This document shows, piece by piece, positions 1-5,768 of a stretch of DNA of 10,064 bases. The stretch is from an uncultured Oscillospiraceae bacterium (GTDB lineage Bacteria; Bacillota; Clostridia; Oscillospirales; Ruminococcaceae). The notes below the pieces were generated by a model. The model searched no databases and was not told the DNA's origin. It saw only the letters and a list, made by a program, of their open reading frames with translations. How positions within the stretch are numbered: the stretch's first letter is position 1; each line of letters opens with the position of its first letter. The DNA lies in the NCBI GenBank assembly GCA_934486875.1, contig CAKSPU010000062.1:1-10064 (forward strand), in the 5' to 3' direction. A program made the position numbers and the translations under genes.

Positions 1-36
1 CCATTGTGCATCTGTTAAATCACTTGTGTATCTCAT
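1..36 (-). CDS. IS5/IS4-type transposase, N-terminal fragment (runs off the left edge)
   Basis: The minus strand from position 36 to the edge reads MRYTSDLTDAQW. This matches the very start of many IS5/IS4-superfamily transposases, whose N-terminal domain (DUF4096 type) begins with a phrase like 'LTDAQW'. Only 12 codons are visible, so the catalytic DDE residues lie outside the window. The assignment rests on this short motif, on a strong promoter directly upstream (44-72), and on the adjacent cotJC frame losing its normal sequence. No ribosome binding site precedes the ATG. The promoter would place the transcript start at or within a base or two of the start codon, so translation may be leaderless, or initiation may occur differently than drawn. 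Confidence 0.68.
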   Translation of the reverse strand, partial: MRYTSDLTDAQW

Positions 37-43
37 AGCTTTT

Positions 44-72
44 ATTATTCCATATTTTTTCTATGTTGACAA
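44..72 (-). promoter_or_regulatory. Sigma-A-type promoter of the transposase
   Basis: On the minus strand TTGTCA (72-67) and AATAAT (49-44) are separated by exactly 17 bases; each matches its consensus hexamer at five of six positions. The start point would fall around 37-38, directly at the transposase ATG. Confidence 0.5.
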
Positions 73-140
73 GTTCTTACAACATATTATTGATCTCATC
101 AATAATCGTCCCCGTAAACGTCTTGTCTTTCGTACTCCCC

Positions 141-656
141 TCAAAGTGCTTTATAAATTTTTTCGTTAATTTTGTTGCATTTGACTTGACAATCTATCAT
201 AAAAAACGTTGATGGTTGCATAAAATGTTGTCTATTATGAGTGGTAGCCTCTGCCGCCATATCTTCGTGAAGATCTGTGATAGTGTCGCCCTTTGATTGG
301 AAATATGCTGCTGTAAAAGGTACTCCGGCAGCAGACTGAGGATAAATTCCGAGTGTGTGGGCTACGTAATACGAATCCATTCCGCCTGCCTTTATCTGCT
401 CCGGTGTTAAACCTTTGGTGAGCTGATATACGATTGCTGATATCATTTCAACGTGAGCGAGTTCTTCCGTACCAATATCCGTCATAATCCCCTGCACCTG
501 AGCATAAGGTGCGGTATATCTTTGACTGAGGTATCTCTGAGATGCAGCAAGCTCGCCATCGGCACCGCCAAGCTGTTCAACTATCATCTTGGCAAGCAAT
601 GGATTTTTATTTTTGATGTTTACGGGATACTGTAATTTTTTTTCATAAACCCACAT
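141..656 (-). pseudogene. cotJC: cotJC, spore-coat manganese-catalase-like protein, 3' end lost at IS junction
   Basis: CotJC is an inner spore-coat protein of the manganese catalase family, deposited with CotJA and thought to give peroxide resistance. The open frame gives 171 residues; the family is usually about 190. Residues 1-136 are typical: MWVYEKKLQYPV start, GADGELAASQRY with metal ligand E35, EELAHVE with E65 and H68, and DLHEDMAAE with E136. After E136 the expected segment containing the last histidine ligand (normally in an 'REREVVHFQRFGEA'-like stretch) is replaced by unrelated residues to the stop at 141-143. The product therefore lacks one of the metal ligands and part of the four-helix bundle and is probably non-functional. 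The Shine-Dalgarno AAAGGAGG lies inside the end of cotJB and the start is 2 bases after its stop, so translation was coupled. Confidence 0.85.
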
Positions 657-658
657 AA

Positions 659-916
659 TCAGTTAGCCTCCTTTTCCCAAGGCCAGGGATCCTTTACCCA
701 AGCAAAAACATTTTCACAGTCCGACTGTAACGGAGAAATAGGTCCGAATAAGTTTGCATATGCAGCTGCTGCCCGTTCACGAAGCTCCTTGTATTTTCTG
801 AACGCCCTCAGACCATTTTGACAGGTAGGGTGGGTGTCAAGATAAAGCTGAAGCTCGTATAAATAAAAGTCATACATCTGCACCGCATAAAGCAGCTGCC
901 TCTTCTTATTTTCCAT
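659..916 (-). CDS. cotJB: CotJB, spore coat protein
   Basis: This 85-residue protein matches the CotJB family over its full length. It has the aromatic-rich N-terminal helix with YDFYLYELQLYLDTHP (residues 15-30), a middle helix rich in basic residues (RAFRKYKELRERAAAAYANLFGP), and the typical tail FAWVKDPWPWEKEAN. CotJB is encoded in cotJ operons of Bacillus and Clostridia and is associated with the spore coat; no enzymatic activity is known. The start ATG at 916 overlaps the end of cotJA by 11 bases, and the ribosome binding site AGGGGAGGGG sits within cotJA with about 9-bp spacing. The stop precedes cotJC by two bases. Expression is expected in the mother cell during sporulation, by analogy with the family. 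Confidence 0.92.
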   Translation of the reverse strand: MENKKRQLLYAVQMYDFYLYELQLYLDTHPTCQNGLRAFRKYKELRERAAAAYANLFGPISPLQSDCENVFAWVKDPWPWEKEAN

Positions 917-1121
917 ATGTCTGCACCCCTCCCCTGCCTAAAAAAGGAAGATCAAGACTCGGAAAGATCGTACCCTTTTCAAGAGCAACATTTTCGGAAT
1001 ATGTTTCCTCCCAGTTCTGATACGGCACATAAGCCATAGCAATAGGCGTGTTTTCGGGAAAGCGTCCCTTGGGAACTGTCAGTCCCTCAGCAGAGCATTT
1101 TGAATATGAGTTATTGTTCAT
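906..1121 (-). CDS. cotJA: CotJA, spore coat associated protein
   Basis: This 71-residue protein carries the CotJA signature: a proline-rich segment followed by PIAMAYVPYQNWEETYSENVAL (start near residue 26) and then the tail GTIFPSLDLPFLGRGG. CotJA and CotJC depend on one another for coat assembly in Bacillus subtilis. It is the first gene of a cotJA-cotJB-cotJC operon; the start ATG (1119-1121) has GAAAGGAGC six bases upstream. The stop is within cotJB. No confident promoter was identified. The leader contains a perfect inverted repeat (1145-1162). With cotJC broken downstream, the role of this CotJA is uncertain. Confidence 0.92.
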   Translation of the reverse strand: MNNNSYSKCSAEGLTVPKGRFPENTPIAMAYVPYQNWEETYSENVALEKGTIFPSLDLPFLGRGGVQTYGK

Positions 1122-1144
1122 AGCCTGCTCCTTTCAAAAAAATT

Positions 1145-1162
1145 ATGAGCATATAAGCTCAT
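1145..1162. repeat. Inverted repeat in the cotJ operon leader
   Basis: ATGAGC-ATATAA-GCTCAT is a perfect 6-bp inverted repeat with a 6-base centre, 24 bases upstream of the cotJA start. It could be an operator, or a small hairpin in the leader RNA. No regulator can be named from the sequence. Confidence 0.3.
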
Positions 1163-1205
1163 TAATATCATATTCAGAATACTCCCAAATGTCACTGTGT
1201 CCATA

Positions 1206-1241
1206 AATTAAAAATCCGCCGCAGATATTGCTCCGCAGCGG
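1206..1241 (-). terminator. Rho-independent terminator of the 1251-1784 gene
   Basis: On the minus strand CCGCTGCGGA (1241-1232) pairs with TCTGCGGCGG (1225-1216), giving a 10-bp stem with two G-U pairs and a 6-base loop, followed by ATTTTTAATTT. It lies just past the stop codon of the membrane protein gene and separates it from the cotJ operon. The stem is flanked by T-runs on both strands, so it could act in both directions. Confidence 0.8.
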
Positions 1242-1250
1242 CAAAGATTT

Positions 1251-1784
1251 TTATTCTCTGAAAGTTTCAAGAAGAATATTGAACAATATAAGGTAGATGC
1301 TGTCCGAGCAGACCGCACATATGATTCCTCCGATAATTACCGAGAGCCTGCTTTTTGCATTTTTTACCCTCTTTACTTTTATCTCGGGCGCAAGAACAAA
1401 TATGGCAGCAGTGGCGGCAATATGCAGCACCATACCTATGATCACCCACCATATCGCAGTATATCTGAAAATTGAGTAAAGAAATATACAGCCCACCATA
1501 CCGATCATATTAACGATAAGATGAAGCGGTACGGAAATATCTCTGCTCAGTGCCTTTGTTCCGATATAGCAGGCAGGGAATGTGATAACTGCGGCAATAG
1601 CAGCAAGAAAAATGGTGCTTCCTATATTCGACGCAAAGAAAAGTGAGTAAAACTCCATCGGAAAAATAAACCAGAGTATGACCCAGAGCAATGCGACGGC
1701 AAAACAAACAATGGCTGCAATGCCCTTTCTTTTCAAAGTAAAATATCGTTCTTTCTTTTCGTTTTCATTCATTATAATGTACAT
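1251..1784 (-). CDS. Hypothetical integral membrane protein (about five helices)
   Basis: I do not recognise the family. The 177 residues begin with a short charged segment (NENEKKERYFTLKRK) followed by about five hydrophobic segments at roughly residues 21-43, 48-72, 84-104, 107-131 and 147-173. Two basic stretches, one at the N-terminus and one around residues 134-145 (EIKVKRVKNAKSR), would face the cytoplasm by the positive-inside rule. No catalytic or binding motif is visible. Two in-frame starts exist: ATG at 1784 and ATG at 1772. The AAGGG upstream is only 2 bases from the first and 14 from the second, so neither spacing is good; the second gives a more usual N-terminus (MNENEKK). It stands alone, with its own promoter (1809-1837) and terminator (1206-1241). 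Confidence 0.75.
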   Translation of the reverse strand: MYIIMNENEKKERYFTLKRKGIAAIVCFAVALLWVILWFIFPMEFYSLFFASNIGSTIFLAAIAAVITFPACYIGTKALSRDISVPLHLIVNMIGMVGCIFLYSIFRYTAIWWVIIGMVLHIAATAAIFVLAPEIKVKRVKNAKSRLSVIIGGIICAVCSDSIYLILFNILLETFRE

Positions 1785-1808
1785 ATCCCTTCGGAGTGGT
1801 ATGAGAAT

Positions 1809-1837
1809 ATTTTATCATAATTTCTCTTTTAAGTCAA
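1809..1837 (-). promoter_or_regulatory. Sigma-A-type promoter of the membrane protein gene
   Basis: TTGACT (1837-1832) and TAAAAT (1814-1809) on the minus strand are 17 bases apart, both five of six to consensus. The expected start point near 1801-1803 leaves a leader of about 20-30 bases. Confidence 0.65.
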
Positions 1838-1893
1838 CTGTATTTTTATTTGGAATTGTCAATTTTAGCTCAATATATTTATACTGCTAAATA

Positions 1894-1917
1894 TGTTTAA
1901 ACACATTAAACGTTTAA
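1894..1917. promoter_or_regulatory. Two adjacent palindromes, LacI-family-like operator
   Basis: TGTTTAAACA (1894-1903) and TTAAACGTTTAA (1906-1917) are perfect palindromes whose centres are 13 bp apart. The second has the central CG flanked by A/T runs typical of LacI-family operators. They lie in the divergent intergenic region, about 46 bp upstream of the ABC operon -35 box and about 57 bp upstream of the -35 box of the leftward membrane gene, so they could serve either. The rest of 1785-2089 holds the two promoters and the ABC leader. Confidence 0.35.
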
Positions 1918-1962
1918 GAATCGCAAAAAATAAATGTTCATATTTTATTAGCACAAATACTG

Positions 1963-1990
1963 TTGAAAACCTTTTTATATGATGTAAAAT
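1963..1990 (+). promoter_or_regulatory. Sigma-A-type promoter of the ABC exporter operon
   Basis: TTGAAA (1963-1968) and TAAAAT (1985-1990) with a 16-base spacer. The start point would be near 1996-1998, giving a leader of about 93 bases before the first ABC gene. Confidence 0.6.
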
Positions 1991-2000
1991 AACTGTCAGT

Positions 2001-2028
2001 GCCTGAAAAAACGAGGAGGATTTCGGGC
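2001..2028 (+). other. Leader RNA hairpin displaying a Shine-Dalgarno sequence in its loop
   Basis: GCCTGAAA (2001-2008) pairs with TTTCGGGC (2021-2028), an 8-bp stem with one G-U pair. The 12-base loop AAACGAGGAGGA contains a perfect AGGAGG at 2014-2019. The stem begins only about 3-5 bases after the predicted transcript start, and a TTG codon follows its 3' arm directly. This is a candidate cis-regulatory element or 5' stability element; I do not recognise it as a known riboswitch. Confidence 0.45.
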
Positions 2029-2055
2029 TTGCGCCAACTTAAAAATACAGTTTGA
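2029..2055 (+). CDS. Possible 8-codon leader peptide upstream of the ABC exporter
   Basis: A TTG codon at 2029 lies 9 bases after AGGAGG (2014-2019) and opens a frame reading MRQLKNTV, ending in TGA at 2053-2055, 34 bases before the first ABC gene. The Shine-Dalgarno sequence is stronger than that of the structural gene (GGGGG, 2074-2078) and no other start codon lies at a usable distance from it. Leader peptides that control drug-exporter genes are known, for example BmrB ahead of bmrCD in Bacillus subtilis, but that one is longer and has no visible similarity. Translation of this frame is inference. Confidence 0.3.
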   Translation: MRQLKNTV

Positions 2056-2089
2056 AAAAGTCTTTACAAAAAAGGGGGAACAGTTAAAT

Positions 2090-3832
2090 ATGTTTCAGAT
2101 CAAATGGTTATGGGAAAATCTGAAGGGCTACCGTGCGGTTTATGTGCTTGCGCTTTGTCTGACTGTTGTGTGTCAGTCAATGTATATCATTACCCCGCAC
2201 TACAGCAGCAGGATAGTCGATGAATACATCTACGGCGAGCACGCTGCCGAAAATCTTGCGTCAGATCCCAACGGGCTCATTGCTCTTGTTATAGCAATGA
2301 TAGGCTTCACATTTCTGCGGACGATCATTACATACACCTCGGGAATATGCTACGAAAAGGCTTCTCAGGGAATAATCTACAAAGTCCGCAACTATCTTTT
2401 CGCCAATGTTCAGAGACAGGACGCAGATTTCTTTGACAAGAACCGCACTGGCGACCTTATGACACGTCTCAGCGGCGACCTTGATATGGTCCGTCACTCA
2501 ATTGCCTGGATAATCAAATCAATACTTGAATGCTTCGTGCTTTATACCGCATCTGTTGTGTTCTTCTTCTCCATAGACTGGCTTATGGCTCTGTGTATGA
2601 TAGCTTTTACCCCTGTGATATTTGCGATAACGATGGCTTTCAGAAAGGTCATCGGTCCCAAATACGTTGAACAGAGAGACAGACTTTCGGAAATGAACAC
2701 AGGTGCTGAGGAAAACATTTCGGGAAACCGTGTTGTCAAGGCATTTGCCCGTGAGGATTACGAGGAAGCAAAATTTGACGCTCAGAACAAAAAATATTCA
2801 GATGCAAACAAGGCGGCTTCCCTGCTCTGGCTGAAATTCTTCCCATACATCGAAGTAACAGCTCAGGGTCTGTCTGTTGTACAGATACTTGCAGGCGGAC
2901 TTTTCGTTATAAGCGGAAGAATTACCGTAGGTGAATACACCGCATTTTCGGGACTTATCTGGACAATGTCCAACCCTATGAGAATGCTTGGAAATATCGT
3001 AAACGACCTCCAGAGATTTGTTGCTTCGCTTAACAAGATAATTGAGATATACTATTCCCGTCCCCTTATCGTTGACCGTGCGGACGCTGTGGATAAGAGC
3101 GAACGCTTTGATGGCTCTGTTGAATTTGACAATGTAACGTTTTCCTACAACAAGAAAAATCCTGTGCTGAAAGATATCTCGTTTAAGATAAAGCCCGGTG
3201 AAACTGTTGCTATAATGGGTCCAACAGGTTCGGGAAAGACCACCCTTATCAATCTTATCTCCCGTATGTATGATGCAGACAGCGGAAAGGTAATGGTGGA
3301 CGGTGAGAATGTCCGTATGCTGAAGCTCAGTCAGCTTAGAAGAAATATCGGCGTTGCATCTCAGGACGTTCTCCTCTTCTCGGACACGATCGAAGGAAAT
3401 ATTGCTTTCGGAAACAGCTCAATGTCTGATGATGATGTGCATAAATATGCATCTCTCGCAGCAGCTGATGACTTTATCCGCAAGGCCTCAGACGGCTATG
3501 ACACAATAATCGGTGAAAGAGGTGTGGGACTTTCGGGCGGTCAGAAGCAGAGAATTTCTCTTGCAAGAGCGCTGGCTGTAAAGCCCTCCGTGCTTATCCT
3601 CGATGATACGACATCGGCTGTGGATATGGAGACGGAAAAGTACATTCAGAACAGTCTCAGAAATCTTGATTTCAAATGCACCAAAATAATCATTGCACAG
3701 CGTATCTCCTCCACCAAGGACGCTGACAAAATAATCGTTCTCCGAAACGGCACTATTGAGGACATCGGAACCCACGATGAGCTCATCAGCCGCAAGGGAT
3801 ACTACAGAGAAGTCTATGACCTCCAGACCTGA
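2090..3832 (+). CDS. ABC exporter half-transporter, degenerate-ATPase subunit (MdlB/BmrC-like)
   Basis: This 580-residue type IV ABC exporter subunit has six membrane helices in residues 15-310, followed by an ATPase domain (about 344-580). Walker A is GPTGSGKTT (377-385), the Q-loop glutamine is Q425, the signature is canonical LSGGQ (481-485), and Walker B is VLILDD (501-506). Two catalytic residues are changed: the glutamate after Walker B is D506 and the switch histidine is Q537 (IIIAQRISS). This is the pattern of the non-catalytic partner in heterodimeric exporters such as TM287/288 and BmrCD, where one ATP site is degenerate. It should pair with the product of the next gene, 19 bases downstream, in the cytoplasmic membrane. 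The substrate cannot be read from sequence; drugs, peptides or lipids are usual for the family. The ribosome binding site is GGGGG, 11 bases before the ATG. Confidence 0.93.
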   Translation: MFQIKWLWENLKGYRAVYVLALCLTVVCQSMYIITPHYSSRIVDEYIYGEHAAENLASDPNGLIALVIAMIGFTFLRTIITYTSGICYEKASQGIIYKVRNYLFANVQRQDADFFDKNRTGDLMTRLSGDLDMVRHSIAWIIKSILECFVLYTASVVFFFSIDWLMALCMIAFTPVIFAITMAFRKVIGPKYVEQRDRLSEMNTGAEENISGNRVVKAFAREDYEEAKFDAQNKKYSDANKAASLLWLKFFPYIEVTAQGLSVVQILAGGLFVISGRITVGEYTAFSGLIWTMSNPMRMLGNIVNDLQRFVASLNKIIEIYYSRPLIVDRADAVDKSERFDGSVEFDNVTFSYNKKNPVLKDISFKIKPGETVAIMGPTGSGKTTLINLISRMYDADSGKVMVDGENVRMLKLSQLRRNIGVASQDVLLFSDTIEGNIAFGNSSMSDDDVHKYASLAAADDFIRKASDGYDTIIGERGVGLSGGQKQRISLARALAVKPSVLILDDTTSAVDMETEKYIQNSLRNLDFKCTKIIIAQRISSTKDADKIIVLRNGTIEDIGTHDELISRKGYYREVYDLQT

Positions 3833-3851
3833 CAAAAAGGGAGTGATATAA

Positions 3852-5624
3852 ATGGCAAGAAACAAATATGATGTTGATGAAGAGCTTGAAAGCCCTTTTG
3901 ACATACGGCATTTCAAACGTGCACTTAAATATGTAGCCCGCTATAAAAAGCAGGTCATCATTTCAATGATACTCAGTATTTTTGCGGCAGTCATTGGTCT
4001 GTTCGCTCCTCTGATAACCCAGAGAGCACTTGACGTTACCATTCCCGCAGGGGACAAAAAGGAACTCGTAATACTTGCAGTGCTGCTTCTTCTCTCAATT
4101 ATAATAAGTGTGGAATTTTCCGCAGTGAGAGCAAGAATTATGACCAAGGCAGGTCAGGATATGGTCTACGATATCCGAAAAGACTTGTTTGAACACCTCC
4201 AGCAGCTTCCCTTTGAATATTACGACACCCGTCCTCACGGAAAGATACTTACACGAGTTATAAATTATGTAAACAGCGTTTCCGACCTTCTCACAAACGG
4301 ACTTATCACATTTGTACTTGAGCTTTTCAACATACTTTTCATAATAGTGTTTATGTTCATCGTCTGCTGGCAGCTGGCACTTGTGGTACTTGCGGGAATG
4401 CCCCTGTTTATCCTCTTTATGTTCGCAATAAAGAAAGCCCAGCGCAGAGCGTGGCAGGGTGTTTCCAACAAATCCTCAAACCTTAATGCATATCTCCACG
4501 AGGGTCTTGTGGGAGTAAGCATTACTCAGAGCTTTGACCGTGAAGAAGAAAACGAGGAAATTTTCGACAAACTTTCAGTTGAGTACCGCAAGGCGTGGAT
4601 GAAAGCAATATATTTCTCCAACGCTGTATGGCCCGTGGCTGACAACATTTCTATATGGGTAAACGGTGCGATATACCTTGTAGGTCTCCTCGCCCTCGGT
4701 CCCGCAGCAGGCATTACAGTCGGTACCATCGTTGCAATGACCGGCTACTCGGGTCGCTTCTGGCAGCCTATTATGAACCTTTCCAATCTTTACAACACCT
4801 TTGTGAACACCATTGCATATCTTGAAAGAATTTTCGAGACAATGGACGAGCCTGTTACCGTTACCGACAAGGAAAATGCTTCCGAAATGCCTAAGATAAA
4901 GGGCGATGTTTCCTTTAAAAATGTCACCTTCGGATATGAAAACAGCGTTAATGTCCTTGAAAATCTCTCATTCGATGTTAAGGCAGGACAGAGCGTTGCT
5001 CTTGTAGGTCCTACCGGTGCGGGCAAGACAACGATCGTTAATCTCATATCGAGATTTTACAATTTAAACGGCGGTCAGGTGCTTATCGACGGACAGGATA
5101 TTTCAGATGTCACGCTGAAGTCTCTCCGTTCACAAATGGGCATAATGCTTCAGGACAGCGTTATTTTCAGCGGAACGATCCGTGATAATATCCGCTACGG
5201 CAGACTTGATGCCACAGATGAAGAGATACGTGCAGCCTGTAGGGTCGTCGGTGCAGATGAGTTCATAAACGAAATGCCAAAGGGCTATGACACGATAGTG
5301 AAAGAACGTGGCTCCTCTCTTTCTCAGGGTCAGAAACAGATGATAGCTTTTGCGAGAACTATCCTTGCAGACCCGAAGATACTTGTCCTTGACGAAGCCA
5401 CTTCTTCAATTGACGCTAAGACTGAAAGATATATCCAGCAGGGTATTGACCATCTGCTCAAAGGCAGAACTTCATTCATCATTGCCCACCGCCTTTCAAC
5501 CATAAGAAGCTGTGACAAGATAATGTACATCTCCGACAAGGGAATCGCCGAGTCGGGTACCCACGATGAGCTTATGGCTAAAAAGGGGCTTTACTACAAG
5601 CTTTGTATGGCACAGTCACTTTGA
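3852..5624 (+). CDS. ABC exporter half-transporter, catalytic subunit (MdlB/BmrD-like)
   Basis: This 590-residue partner of the preceding gene has a charged cytoplasmic N-terminus (1-34), six membrane helices in about 35-325, and an ATPase domain from about 352. Walker A is GPTGAGKTT (386-394), the Q-loop is Q434, and Walker B ILVLDE ends in the catalytic E515; the D-loop is SSID and the switch histidine is H546 (FIIAHRLST). The signature motif is altered to LSQGQ (490-494). In the head-to-tail dimer this signature would face the Walker A/B of the first subunit, so both changes fall in the same degenerate ATP site, while E515, H546 and the partner's LSGGQ form the working site. The ribosome binding site is AAGGGAG and the gap to the upstream gene is 19 bases. 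A terminator follows at once. Confidence 0.93.
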   Translation: MARNKYDVDEELESPFDIRHFKRALKYVARYKKQVIISMILSIFAAVIGLFAPLITQRALDVTIPAGDKKELVILAVLLLLSIIISVEFSAVRARIMTKAGQDMVYDIRKDLFEHLQQLPFEYYDTRPHGKILTRVINYVNSVSDLLTNGLITFVLELFNILFIIVFMFIVCWQLALVVLAGMPLFILFMFAIKKAQRRAWQGVSNKSSNLNAYLHEGLVGVSITQSFDREEENEEIFDKLSVEYRKAWMKAIYFSNAVWPVADNISIWVNGAIYLVGLLALGPAAGITVGTIVAMTGYSGRFWQPIMNLSNLYNTFVNTIAYLERIFETMDEPVTVTDKENASEMPKIKGDVSFKNVTFGYENSVNVLENLSFDVKAGQSVALVGPTGAGKTTIVNLISRFYNLNGGQVLIDGQDISDVTLKSLRSQMGIMLQDSVIFSGTIRDNIRYGRLDATDEEIRAACRVVGADEFINEMPKGYDTIVKERGSSLSQGQKQMIAFARTILADPKILVLDEATSSIDAKTERYIQQGIDHLLKGRTSFIIAHRLSTIRSCDKIMYISDKGIAESGTHDELMAKKGLYYKLCMAQSL

Positions 5625-5630
5625 TACATT

Positions 5631-5661
5631 AAGCTGCGGAGAAAATCCCGCAGCTTTTTTT
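5631..5661 (+). terminator. Rho-independent terminator of the ABC operon
   Basis: AAGCTGCGG (5631-5639) and CCGCAGCTT (5648-5656) form a perfect 9-bp stem with an 8-base loop, followed by an unbroken T-run to 5661. It begins 7 bases after the stop codon of the second ABC gene. Confidence 0.92.
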
Positions 5662-5703
5662 ACTTTCATTAGTCATTTATACCAAAAAAGTAATAGTTTG
5701 CTA

Positions 5704-5732
5704 TTGAAAACCCATTCACAATATGATATAAT
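5704..5732 (+). promoter_or_regulatory. Sigma-A-type promoter of the sensor/diguanylate cyclase operon
   Basis: TTGAAA (5704-5709), a 17-base spacer and a perfect TATAAT (5727-5732). The start point near 5739 leaves a 30-base leader carrying AAAGGAG (5754-5760), 8 bases before the ATG. Confidence 0.82.
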
Positions 5733-5768
5733 AAAAGAAAAGTATATTCCTTTAAAGGAGACATTGTT

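Larger units (their letters stand above)
1..248 (-). mobile_element. Partial insertion sequence (IS5/IS4-like) inserted in cotJC
   Basis: The right boundary is set near 248/249, where the cotJC reading frame stops resembling CotJC (after residue E136). From there to the left edge the DNA is AT-rich, carries a promoter, and ends in the start of a transposase gene transcribed leftwards, in the same direction as cotJC. I infer that this is the 5' end of an insertion sequence. The terminal inverted repeat and target duplication cannot be confirmed because the other end is outside the window; a plausible terminus begins around GAGGCTACCACTC (minus strand, from about 251 leftwards). About 210 bases between terminus and transposase is long for this class, so a composite origin or a deletion junction is possible. 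Confidence 0.55.

Noticed and set aside
453..635. Open frame on the plus strand opposite cotJC
   Set aside because: It lies entirely antisense to a well-recognised family protein, has no ribosome binding site and shows no family similarity.
1124..1160. Sporulation sigma-E-like promoter upstream of cotJA
   Set aside because: TGATATT and CATAATTT resemble the sigma-E elements, but the spacing is 16 bases and the -10 would sit nearly on the ribosome binding site; not secure enough to annotate.
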